From Paenibacillus pectinilyticus (lineage in GTDB: Bacteria > Bacillota > Bacilli > Paenibacillales > NBRC-103111), in the NCBI RefSeq assembly GCF_001700435.1, contig NZ_LYPC01000026.1, forward strand, positions 186,001 to 250,000: 64,000 bases of DNA. Reading direction: 5' to 3'. The translations under genes were made by a program, and so were the position numbers. Of the stretch, positions 47,101-54,264 are shown in pieces. The notes under the pieces are model-generated. The model saw nothing but the letters and a program-made list of their open reading frames with translations, had not been told where the DNA came from and did no database searches. Position 1 is the first letter of the stretch; the number at the start of each line of letters is the position of its first letter.

Positions 47101-47159
47101 CATCTACCCTATCTTTATCCTTTACACCTTTTGAAGTGAAGACAATACGAATGAGCTAA
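44145..47159 (+). CDS. GH38 alpha-mannosidase
   Basis: ATG 44145 lies eight bases after CGGAGG; the open frame begins at TTG 44100 but without a ribosome site. At 1004 residues it has the length of cytoplasmic/ER-type class II alpha-mannosidases. The zinc site H-L-D-I-A-W-L-W gives His232 and Asp234, and the nucleophile is Asp344 in W-L-P-D-V-F-G-Y-S-G. The enzyme releases terminal alpha-mannose by a retaining mechanism. No signal peptide, so it acts on imported mannosides. The C-terminal half is the usual Glyco_hydro_38C region. Confidence 0.93.
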   Translation: MRSQEYLFHIEKWLKEKEQRLYSPIGSVDFTYMLVNQWLPYEEAIQGSFGPVQPGTEWGKSSHYGWFKSTVILTPESAGKRVELQLNIGGESTIYVNGRLAGASDLQHSGVMLTQKAEAGDVFEILAEVYAGHDRALPIYGESKVVIVQEELYQFYIDLQTLLQLRNALEPSSLRVSEIDKGFRKLIATLDWSTNEEGLQLLAEQGRLILKPLLACVNGSTAPKLYMMGQSHLDIAWLWPIEETKRKIARTLSNQMALLEQYPEYTYVQSQPYLFQMVKDLYPELYGRLKFYVAEGRIIPEGGMWVEPDTNIPSGESLVRQFLYGKAFFREQFGVENEMLWLPDVFGYSGNLPQIMRKSGIRYFASVKMYQTYDNVADPFPYNTFTWEGIDGSEVSVHLLDYGPFPNPTDAAYVHLQWNERIQKQDISTRLVQFGYGDGGGGANRDDLESLRRMGNLEGLPQTVIASPIDYFEDLQQRGMPDSHYVGELYYPAHRGTFTTQAKMKKGNRAGEFALRDAELWSAVAAKQHGHRYAKEALAETWRKLLLLQFHDILPGTSITRVHVEAEKAFTMVLEEARSMARGALQTLVAPHREGVTLFNSLAWERSALVELPSNMASDQKLLSSQVHDNKTYVKVQLPAMGYTDLNTASVSAEFLNNELAATPTSLENQWLKLTLNTFGEITSLIDKETGEEWLGGRSNQFLMYRDQTSNYDAWEIDRRYADSAIELHEPARITVLAEGPLFASILVERTLNQSTLTQEIRLEAGSRRVDFRTKILWKEKHKLLKVGFHVNLHSQEVLSEIQFGYVKRPNHFSRIHDADRYEVNQHKWSAFVEGDRCFSLLNDSKYGMNASGKHMNLTLLRGATYPDERADEGVHEFTYAMHIWHKGFMSDPVIQEAYELNSPIIIAAGSAQQSFRLAHCDRKNIIIDTIKLAEDGSGDWILRAYESKGATTRCSLTLGVDFKRAIETNMLEEPIDHVSIDRIDASTLSLSFTPFEVKTIRMS

Positions 47160-47177
47160 AGATATGGATATCGAGCA

Positions 47178-47206
47178 AGTCCCTATGATGCAAATCAGTA
47201 GGGACT
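47178..47206 (+). terminator. Hairpin after the alpha-mannosidase gene
   Basis: AGTCCCTA and TAGGGACT form a perfect eight-base stem; only GTTCCC follows, so termination is likely weak. Confidence 0.45.
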
Positions 47207-47279
47207 GTTCCCGTTGAAAGGGTTATAATAGGGTGGACTATTCGTGCTAGGTTTAGATTGGACATAAGGGGGAACTGGC

Positions 47280-49643
47280 ATGAAGCTTTGGCGAATCGTT
47301 CAGGGGAAAAAGTATTTGCTGCGCATTTTTCTCTGGATAAATTGCATTATCCTACTGATCTTACTTTCATTTTCCAGCTTAATCTATGTGAATGTGGAGA
47401 AAAATGTATTCCAAAGTGAATACGAAGGCAGTCAAAAAGTGTTATCGCAAATGAAGTACAACATTGATTATTTGGATACGATGATCCGCAAGTTGACCTT
47501 GTCTACCTATGGAAATAATGATGTGAAGGCGCTTATGTATTTGAATGATGAAGAGACATACGATCATTTGAACACGATTAATAAATTGAATGCGACCATC
47601 GTCGCTAATTATCCGTTCGTACAATCGATCTATATCTATAACAACCATAAGAAGATGTATTATTCGACCTTCGGTGATCTGTATCATAAGGATGCAGAGT
47701 TAGATAAAGTTCTCTCGGCGAACCCGCATATTACACCCTTGAAGGCTATTGTGCGGAAAATGCAAACCGGTGGCACGACAGAGAAACCCACCTACGATAC
47801 GGTGTTGAGTTATGTCATGTTTGAAAATGTGGACGAACAAGGCTTCATGGATGGCGCAATCATTTTGAACGTCAAGTTAGATTGGCTTGTCGATAACATT
47901 CGAACGATTAACCAGTTTGATTCGCGCACGCAGAGTGATTTATATATTTTAGAAGACAACCATCAATTCATGGAAACGGATCCAACCCATCTGATCGCAA
48001 ACGACGCATCCGCGGTGATGATTAAGCAAGCTTTTGAGGCATCGGTTTCCCAAGAGTTAGTTCATTCGGGAGAGCCAGCTGGATTTTTCTCCACAAAAGT
48101 GAAGGGCGAGAAGTTCATCGTTTCTTATATATATTTGGAAAATACGGGATGGACGCTGCTGGAAGCAAAGCCGTACAAGGAAGTGTACGCGAATCTGAAG
48201 CAACTAATGGATACGATTTTGTTCATCACGGCGGCCGTTTTTGTGGGCGCGCTGCTCTTAACGCTATCGGTTTCGCAAGGGATCTATCGGCCGGTAAGAA
48301 GGCTAATGGAACAGACATCTTTGGGCGGAGCGGGGAAAGAGAGCTTCTTGAAGCCGGGCGTGAAGGATGAATTCTCCTATTTGACCGAGGTGTACCGTAA
48401 GTCCAGAGAGCAATTGTACGAATACAATCTCGAGAAGAACAATAATACGAGCATTATGAAGATCTACTTTTTGAAAAAGCTGATGGCCGATAGCTACAGT
48501 ATGAATGCAGCTGAATTCGAAGATGTGTTGAGGTCGTTGAATGCCTCCTTGACCAAAGATCAACCATTCCTGATCTGTGTGCTGCGCATCGATGAGTACA
48601 AACGTTTCTTAAGCCACAAAAGCTTGGCTGAGCGTGAGTTGCTGCGTTTTGCGATTGCGAATGTCACGACGGATGCGTTGTCGAGCCTTTGTATCGTCCA
48701 AACGGTGGATATGAAAGACGACTCGTTCACGATTCTTTTGAACACCGCTGAGGATCAAGGGGAATCCGTGGAACATGTGGAACAAGCGCTGCGGGAAGCG
48801 CAGAACTATATCCTGAAGCATTATCATGTGTCTTTTTCTGCGGCGGTGAGCCGGCCGATGGTTGACTACACGGCGATTGCTGCCGAATATAACAGCACCT
48901 TAGCGAACAGTTCGTATCGGTATGTATTCGGAACGAAGTCGGTCATCACGCAAGCCTTGATTGATGAGCATACCGGCAACGTGGATGTTGAGCATGTATT
49001 GGCCTTGGTCGATAAATTTATCGAAGCGGTACCGAAGGGGAATTCGCCGAAAACGGAGGAAAAACTCCGCGACGTCTTCCAGCAGATTCGCAAGTTGGAC
49101 TATGGCAGCATCATGTTGGTGAGTATGCAGTTGGTGCACCATCTGAAGAAAACGATTTTTGAGATGAACCGTACAAGTAAGGAACCGATTGCGGTCCCCG
49201 CCAGACTCATGAGCCGCGAGCTGTATGAGGAAGAGACCATCGAGCAGTTCGAGGGGCTCCTCTTGGAAGCGGTCAGGTCGATTCATAGCGAAGGCGAAGA
49301 AAAAGGCATTCAAGGCAACCAAGTTGTCGCCGATACGATCAAGGAGATCATTGATACGAACTACTTTGATTCTTCGCTCTCGGCAGCAAGCATTTCTGAA
49401 ATGATGAGGCTGCCCGCTTACAAGTTGAGCAAAATTTCGAAGATTCATCTCGGGATGTCGATCCCCGAATATATCAATCAAGTGAAGCTCCACAAAGCGG
49501 TGGAGTGGATGGAGAATTCGAAGCTAAGCATCCAAGAGATCATGCAGCGAGTTGGGGTAGAGAATGAGAGCTATTTCTATAAGCTGTTCAAGGCGAAGTT
49601 TGGGATGACGCCGAGGGAGTATATGGCGAAGCGGGTGCGGTGA
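47280..49643 (+). CDS. Membrane-bound AraC-family regulator with extracellular sensor
   Basis: 787 residues in one chain: a membrane helix at about 14-36, an extracellular dCACHE-like sensor (~37-310), a second helix at about 315-337, a cytoplasmic linker region, and a C-terminal AraC HTH (~685-785) ending in G-M-T-P-R-E-Y. It combines the sensor of a YesM kinase with the DNA-binding part of a YesN regulator, without receiver or kinase, so it would signal directly from the membrane. The probable target is a nearby glycan gene such as the alpha-mannosidase, but nothing in the sequence fixes this. Confidence 0.88.
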   Translation: MKLWRIVQGKKYLLRIFLWINCIILLILLSFSSLIYVNVEKNVFQSEYEGSQKVLSQMKYNIDYLDTMIRKLTLSTYGNNDVKALMYLNDEETYDHLNTINKLNATIVANYPFVQSIYIYNNHKKMYYSTFGDLYHKDAELDKVLSANPHITPLKAIVRKMQTGGTTEKPTYDTVLSYVMFENVDEQGFMDGAIILNVKLDWLVDNIRTINQFDSRTQSDLYILEDNHQFMETDPTHLIANDASAVMIKQAFEASVSQELVHSGEPAGFFSTKVKGEKFIVSYIYLENTGWTLLEAKPYKEVYANLKQLMDTILFITAAVFVGALLLTLSVSQGIYRPVRRLMEQTSLGGAGKESFLKPGVKDEFSYLTEVYRKSREQLYEYNLEKNNNTSIMKIYFLKKLMADSYSMNAAEFEDVLRSLNASLTKDQPFLICVLRIDEYKRFLSHKSLAERELLRFAIANVTTDALSSLCIVQTVDMKDDSFTILLNTAEDQGESVEHVEQALREAQNYILKHYHVSFSAAVSRPMVDYTAIAAEYNSTLANSSYRYVFGTKSVITQALIDEHTGNVDVEHVLALVDKFIEAVPKGNSPKTEEKLRDVFQQIRKLDYGSIMLVSMQLVHHLKKTIFEMNRTSKEPIAVPARLMSRELYEEETIEQFEGLLLEAVRSIHSEGEEKGIQGNQVVADTIKEIIDTNYFDSSLSAASISEMMRLPAYKLSKISKIHLGMSIPEYINQVKLHKAVEWMENSKLSIQEIMQRVGVENESYFYKLFKAKFGMTPREYMAKRVR

Positions 49644-49751
49644 GTGAGATGGGCGGGATACTTTTATCAAAATCCAAGAAAGGGCGTCCCTTTTCGCATA
49701 TAGATGTGGCATATACGTACATCGATATGTGAAAGTGAGGTGTGACTTTTC

Positions 49752-50570
49752 TTGAAATGGTTGACTAAGCTGCGGCCTACGCTTACTAGTTGGAAAAAGA
49801 TTCCCCCAGCTGCCGTGCAAGTCGTTAACTTTGCGATTATGGGTGATAGTCATGTCGGCTATGGGCATAGCCTAGCTATTTTCCGAAATCTGCTGCCCAA
49901 AGCCGTGAAATCGGGTAATAAGCAGTTCGTGATTTTTGGCGGAGATAATAAACACGGGTCTGTGGGTGCACAATCAGAAGCAGATTACAAAGCTTTTAAA
50001 GATACGGTAACGAGCGTTCTAACCCCTAGAAAGATTCCCTTCAAGGCTTCGATTGGGAATTGGGAGAATAACACGAGGGATCAGTTTAGAACCTATTTAG
50101 GCGATGTGTTTGGGATCATGAATTTCCCGGGAACGCAAGGTAAGGTGAAATATGTTTGGTTGGATAATGCCCTTGGTAAGTTCAGCTTTGCTAGCATTAG
50201 CTTGCTTAAAAGTTTAGACCCTCGATATTACTATATCATTGATTGTCATTGGCCCTTGCAGGTTCCTGGTATTTCGGTTGACCCGTCGCATATTGTGAGT
50301 CAGCAGGAAACGGATAATTTCTTCAGGGCCATTCCTGCAAATGTGAGAGATAACGTAATCGGTATTTTCACTCACCATGCACATACGTTTTATCAAAACT
50401 TGTCGCATATTTATCCTGGTTTCACCAAGACGAAGTTTTATGTGTGCGGCTGTTCGGGTGCCTACAAATGTCAGTGCAATTCCGCCAACTGTGGCCGGGG
50501 GTATTATGAGGCGAGTTTGACGATACGTAATGGTCAATACGATCTGAAGGTGAAAGCGGCGCCGCAGTAG
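49752..50570 (+). CDS. Calcineurin-like metallophosphoesterase with a Cys-rich C-terminus
   Basis: TTG start after GTGAGGTG. Metal-site motifs are partly standard (I-M-G-D-S-H, G-G-D-N, T-H-H-A-H) but the usual G-N-H-E/D reads G-N-W-E-N, so one metal ligand is altered. Near residues 235-252 five Cys occur in the pattern C-G-C...C-Q-C...C, unusual for the fold and suggestive of a bound metal or disulfides. No clear signal peptide, though a basic N-terminus is followed by a short hydrophobic segment. Length 272. Role unknown; activity may be lost or changed. Confidence 0.7.
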   Translation: MKWLTKLRPTLTSWKKIPPAAVQVVNFAIMGDSHVGYGHSLAIFRNLLPKAVKSGNKQFVIFGGDNKHGSVGAQSEADYKAFKDTVTSVLTPRKIPFKASIGNWENNTRDQFRTYLGDVFGIMNFPGTQGKVKYVWLDNALGKFSFASISLLKSLDPRYYYIIDCHWPLQVPGISVDPSHIVSQQETDNFFRAIPANVRDNVIGIFTHHAHTFYQNLSHIYPGFTKTKFYVCGCSGAYKCQCNSANCGRGYYEASLTIRNGQYDLKVKAAPQ

Positions 50571-50648
50571 TGGACGGGGATGGGACTTAGCGTGGTGATC
50601 GGCAGCTCTGTAGGAATGAAGCGGGCTCAGCTTCGCCGTTGTAATTAG

Positions 50649-50686
50649 AACCAGCGTATCGGGATGACCGGGATGCTGGTTTTTTG
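50649..50686 (+). terminator. Terminator after phosphoesterase gene
   Basis: AACCAGC pairs with GCTGGTT, followed by TTTTTGG. Confidence 0.8.
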
Positions 50687-50705
50687 GTTTAAGGGAAGTG
50701 GAGCT

Positions 50706-50881
50706 GGATAAGCAACCACCGTGGTCTTATTCGAATGAAAATGCCCTATTCTACTTGTATAGGCAAGGTAGGAATGCTTATTGCTGGAGCGTGTGCCCAG
50801 AAAGGAACGTGTTGCGGCAGATTAGCACACGCTTTGGGCTTATCTGTTTATAAGCACCGAACTGAGAAGGAATAAGCAACC
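50706..50881. repeat. Intergenic ATAAGCA-type repeat region, second island
   Basis: GATAAGCA (50707), ATGCTTATT, GGGCTTATC, TATAAGCA and AATAAGCA (50872) recur within 175 bases, with a C-GTGGTCTTATT segment that also begins the units at 51996 and 52109. No gene is present. Confidence 0.65.
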
Positions 50882-50968
50882 TGAAATGGCTTAATAGGAT
50901 CCGAATTTGGAAGATGGGCCTCAAGCTTTTAGGCCCCTAATCATAAGGAGCAGACCCTATCCGCACCG

Positions 50969-51020
50969 CGGGATTTCGCAAGGTGAAACTGCAAAGAGGG
51001 TGTAAGGCAATGACGACACA
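50969..51020 (+). other. Leader element shared with 54199-54248, copy A
   Basis: GGATTTCG...GAAA-CT-GCAAAGAGG...AAGGCAA aligns without gaps to the sequence upstream of importer 4 at 54199-54248. The stem TTTC/GAAA is kept in both. Here it lies about 85-130 bases ahead of the TetR gene and just upstream of its -10 box. Confidence 0.5.
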
Positions 51021-51045
51021 TTTTAAAAGATAAAAGCGATTATGC

Positions 51046-51067
51046 TATACTGTATATGAGGTATACA
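51046..51067 (+). promoter_or_regulatory. TetR-gene promoter -10 and overlapping operator
   Basis: TATACT (51046-51051) overlaps the perfect inverted repeat TGTATA-TGAGG-TATACA (51051-51067). Placement over the start point fits autorepression. A similar GTATA/TATAC palindrome precedes the efflux ATPase gene. Confidence 0.65.
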
Positions 51068-51103
51068 TATTCGGAATTGCAAGGATGATGGAGGCATAGA
51101 CAC

Positions 51104-51889
51104 ATGGAGAACGGCGACGGGATCGATGATGAAATCATACAAAGCTTACCTTCAGGGGTAGCAATGAGCTGGGGAATTGTTAAGACTTCCCGTAGGGGAC
51201 CGAAAGGTGAGCTCAGCATTAAAAAAATCGTTGACGCGGCAATTGCCATTGCCGACAAGGATGGACTTGCGGCAGTCTCGATGCATAGAGTCGCTCAATC
51301 GTTGGGTTTTACAACGATGTCGTTGTACCGCTACATTACGAGCAAGGAAGATCTGCTCGTGTTGATGCAGGATGCAGTCTGTGACATTCCGATCCCACCA
51401 GAGGTAGCGGATAAACCGTGGCGTCAGGAAATGACCGAATACGTCTGGGCAACTGTTGAGGTCTTCCGCAAACACCCTTGGTTCGGTGATATTCCGATTA
51501 CAAGTGTTCCTATCACGCCAGGCAATTTGCAAGTCATCGATTGGATGTTGAGAATCATGCGGGATTTCCCGCTGAATGATTTTGAGAAAATGTCCTTCCT
51601 ATTACTCGTAAGTAGCTATTCTAGAGCATGTGGTCTGCTTGCGCGAGACATGGACAAGAGCATCCGCGGTGGTGCGAGCCCCGAAGCGTTTAGTGGAATG
51701 AACTATAGTGCTGCACTTAAGCAATTGGTTAAGCCAGATCGGTTCCCCCATTTGCATCCTATCTTGATGGCAGGTGCTTATACGGACGAAGCAGATAGCC
51801 CGATTGGCAATGATCTGGATTTCGGACTCGAACGGATCTTGGACGGGATTGAACAGTATGTACAGTTGAAAAGAGTTGGCCAAGGGTAA
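51104..51889 (+). CDS. TetR-family regulator
   Basis: After a ~40-residue N-terminal extension, the TetR HTH appears as I-V-D-A-A-I-A-I-A-D-K-D-G-L-A-A-V-S-M-H-R-V-A-Q-S-L-G-F-T-T-M-S-L-Y-R-Y (split here only by spacing), followed by a helical ligand-binding domain to residue 261. TetR proteins of this type repress drug-efflux genes. The DrrAB-like pair is convergent downstream rather than divergent, but a related palindrome at 53974 supports control of it. Confidence 0.87.
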   Translation: MENGDGIDDEIIQSLPSGVAMSWGIVKTSRRGPKGELSIKKIVDAAIAIADKDGLAAVSMHRVAQSLGFTTMSLYRYITSKEDLLVLMQDAVCDIPIPPEVADKPWRQEMTEYVWATVEVFRKHPWFGDIPITSVPITPGNLQVIDWMLRIMRDFPLNDFEKMSFLLLVSSYSRACGLLARDMDKSIRGGASPEAFSGMNYSAALKQLVKPDRFPHLHPILMAGAYTDEADSPIGNDLDFGLERILDGIEQYVQLKRVGQG

Positions 51890-51911
51890 GGGGCACCTCT
51901 TCAATATGAAA

Positions 51912-51950
51912 AAACAGCGTCTCGGACATAGCCGAGGCGCTGTTTGTATT
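51912..51950 (+). terminator. Terminator after TetR gene
   Basis: AAACAGCGTCTCGG pairs with CCGAGGCGCTGTTT (one mismatch-type G-T) around ACATAG; A-rich and T-rich flanks could serve both strands. Confidence 0.85.
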
Positions 51951-51995
51951 CGTGTGATCAGCAAGCAGTGCATGAGGCGACCATTAAACACACGT

Positions 51996-52206
51996 CATGG
52001 TCTTATTTCGCAAAATATCGCGATGCTAGAGGCAGTAAGCACGCTGCAAGTGCTTATCTTTCAGCAAAACGCCGAGCGCAGCACATTGTATACAGAATAA
52101 GCAAACGCCATGGTCGTATTGCACGAAATATCGAGATACTAGAGGCAATAAGCACGCTGCAAGTGCTTATCGTACCGCAAGCGCCGAGAGGGACACATTG
52201 TCCATG
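51996..52206. repeat. 113-bp direct repeat of the ATAAGCA family
   Basis: Two head-to-tail copies begin at 51996 and 52109 (CATGGTC(T/G)TATT) and share AAATATCG-GATACTAGAGGCA-TAAGCACGCTGCAAGTGCTTATC, itself containing a stem of AAGCACGCTGC/GCAAGTGCTT type. They lie between the convergent TetR and ABC permease genes. Third island of this family in the window. Confidence 0.8.
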
Positions 52207-52236
52207 CCAACTAAAGGCCATACCATTTGGCACGCT

Positions 52237-53046
52237 TCACTTTCCACCATTCCGGCGGAAAGAGAGAATACACCAGCCAATCGCCATAATCAATATGGCA
52301 GCACACCACCCAATCGCCCACCAAGCATGATTCATCACCGGTGTACCGGTGAGCAGTCCGCGAATTGTTTCAATGACAGGTGTGATCGGCTGATGATTAG
52401 CAAACCCTTGCAGCCAAGAGGGCATCGTGTTCGTTGGAACGAAGGCACTGGACAGATAAGGGAGGAACAGGAGCGCGAAGCCATAGCTGCTAGCAGTAGT
52501 AGGGCTGCCCGTGACAAGGCCGATTGCAGCGAATAGCCAGGTAAAAGTCAGAATGAACAAGATTATGATACCAATGGCTCCTAGCCATTCAATGAAGGTG
52601 GCGTTGGGGCGGAAGCCGACAAGCAAGGCAACGCCGAAGACGAGACAAGTAGCAAGCAAATTCCGAGCGAGGCTTGCGGCGACGTGACCTGTGATGACGC
52701 TGATGCTGCTAATCGGCATAGTCCGGAAACGATTGATAATGCCGTTCGTCATGTCGGTTGCGACATCTACAGCTGTGCTGGATGAGCCGAAACCTGCGCA
52801 TAGCAGGATGATGCCGGGTACGACATAGTTCACGTAGTCGCCGCTCGGATCGAGTGCACCGCCGAAGATGTAGGTAAACAGCAGCATGAGCATAATCGGA
52901 AGCATGATGGCCATCATGAGCGCCTCGATGTTGCGTAAGCTATGACGGATACTGCGGCCGATGAAGACGGCGTTGGTTGCTGCGAATGAAGTGGGCTTTG
53001 GCAAAGCTTGAGGATTGTTCATATTCAAAGGTTGAAAATCATTCAT
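52237..53046 (-). CDS. ABC-2 type efflux permease, DrrB-like
   Basis: 269 residues with about six hydrophobic helices after a ~45-residue cytoplasmic N-terminus. The segment A-L-M-M-A-I-M-L-P-I-M-L-M-L-L-F-T-Y-I-F-G-G and the L-P-Y-L-S-S-A-F-V-P-T-N-T-M-P near the C-terminus are typical of ABC-2 drug or polyketide exporters. It overlaps the ATPase gene by four bases and is transcribed after it, so the two make one exporter of hydrophobic compounds. Confidence 0.88.
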   Translation of the reverse strand: MNDFQPLNMNNPQALPKPTSFAATNAVFIGRSIRHSLRNIEALMMAIMLPIMLMLLFTYIFGGALDPSGDYVNYVVPGIILLCAGFGSSSTAVDVATDMTNGIINRFRTMPISSISVITGHVAASLARNLLATCLVFGVALLVGFRPNATFIEWLGAIGIIILFILTFTWLFAAIGLVTGSPTTASSYGFALLFLPYLSSAFVPTNTMPSWLQGFANHQPITPVIETIRGLLTGTPVMNHAWWAIGWCAAILIMAIGWCILSFRRNGGK

Positions 53047-53933
53047 GCGAGTGAAGCCTCCTTATGATCATCTGTTGTCAGAGCTAGAAAGACATCGTCC
53101 ATGCTAGGCTTGCGAATAGAGAAGCGTGTACCTGGCGGGCACGATTGAGCGATTTCGTTCAAAGTGTTACGAACGTCCTGAACACTGCCGCTCGTCGGTA
53201 TGGATCGAATGACGTCGTCCATCGGATTCCGGAGCTCGATGACTTCGCCGCCAACTCGTGCTTTCAAGGTCTCGGCAGAACCGGATGCGACGATCCGTCC
53301 GTGGTTCAGCACCGCGATCTCGTCTGCAAGCTGATCCGCTTCTTCTAAATATTGCGTGGTCAACAGAATGGTCATGCCTTGCTGCTTCAATTGCAAGATC
53401 GTTTCCCAAAGCGAGCGGCGGCTAATGGTATCGAGTCCTGTCGTCGGCTCGTCAAGAAAGAGCACCGGACGGCTGATGACAAGGCTGACAGCGAGATCCA
53501 GTCTGCGGCGCATGCCGCCGGAGTAGGTTTTGACACGCTTGCTTGCAGCGCCTTCGAGCTGAAACCGATGGAGCAGCTCTGCCGTCCGTAAGCGAGCCTC
53601 GCTAGCAGATAAGCCTGACAATCTACACATCATGATGATATTTTCTTGACCTGTCAGCACTTCATCCACCGCGGCAAATTGCCCGGTAAGAGAGATGGAG
53701 CGTCGTACTGCATCTCGGTCTGCGAGTACATCATACCCTTCAATGCGTGCGTACCCTTCATCCGGCTCGGATAGTGTTGAGAGAATGTTGATCAGTGTCG
53801 TTTTGCCAGCGCCGTTGGGACCAAGCAGCGCCATAATCGAACCTTTGGCCACCTTTAAATCGATGCCGTTTAACACAGTCTGTTTGCCGAAGCTTTTACG
53901 CAATCCGTTTACATCAATCGCATTATGTTTCAT
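53043..53933 (-). CDS. ABC efflux ATPase, DrrA-like
   Basis: 296 residues: Walker A G-P-N-G-A-G-K-T-T-L, signature Y-S-G-G-M-R-R-R-L-D-L-A, Walker B L-F-L-D-E-P-T-T-G-L-D, switch His in L-T-T-Q-Y-L-E-E (Gln in the usual DrrA-like place), then the C-terminal DUF4162-like region ending in S-M-D-D-V-F-L-A-L-T. It powers export by the DrrB-like permease. A palindrome at 53974-53988 lies upstream. Confidence 0.92.
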   Translation of the reverse strand: MKHNAIDVNGLRKSFGKQTVLNGIDLKVAKGSIMALLGPNGAGKTTLINILSTLSEPDEGYARIEGYDVLADRDAVRRSISLTGQFAAVDEVLTGQENIIMMCRLSGLSASEARLRTAELLHRFQLEGAASKRVKTYSGGMRRRLDLAVSLVISRPVLFLDEPTTGLDTISRRSLWETILQLKQQGMTILLTTQYLEEADQLADEIAVLNHGRIVASGSAETLKARVGGEVIELRNPMDDVIRSIPTSGSVQDVRNTLNEIAQSCPPGTRFSIRKPSMDDVFLALTTDDHKEASLA

Positions 53934-53973
53934 TGTCGTATCTCCCGTCCTTTAAATTGTGGATCATATAAAC

Positions 53974-53988
53974 AGTATATTATATACT
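53974..53988 (-). promoter_or_regulatory. Palindromic operator ahead of the efflux operon
   Basis: AGTATAT-T-ATATACT is a perfect 15-base palindrome about 40 bases upstream of the ATPase start. It shares GTATA/TATAC half sites with the palindrome over the TetR promoter. AT-rich flanks would also hold the -10. Confidence 0.6.
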
Positions 53989-54198
53989 CAGTTATTTGAT
54001 ATCCTTCTTAAGGCGGATATTCCACTCAGCCGCAGGCATCAATCCATTCCCTCTCGCTGACCCCTCAATCACATAAACCCGCATTCTATAAGGGTTTTCA
54101 CGCCTTCTTTTAAGAAAAGTACAGTGTAAATCCACCCGTTTTTCGATTCTTACAGTACATTTTACCCCCAGCAAAAATGAGCAGTATCCAATTCTCTC

Positions 54199-54248
54199 CC
54201 GGATTTCGTATGATGAAATCGCAAAGAGGACGCAAGGCAACACAGACA
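54199..54248 (+). other. Leader element shared with 50969-51020, copy B
   Basis: GATTTC-GTATGAT-GAAATC forms a perfect six-base stem, followed by GCAAAGAGGACGCAAGGCAA. It lies immediately before the AGGAGG site of importer 4. The rest of the ~330-base gap to the efflux genes (54000-54198) holds an imperfect AAAGTACAGTGTAA/TTACAGTACATTTT inverted repeat and no gene. Confidence 0.5.
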
Positions 54249-54264
54249 GAAGGAGGTAGCATAC

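Noticed and set aside
54199..54264. c-di-GMP-I riboswitch before importer 4
   Set aside because: GGACGCAAGGC is similar to one conserved stretch, but the paired arms and the later GGTAGGTAGC-type segment of that class are not found.
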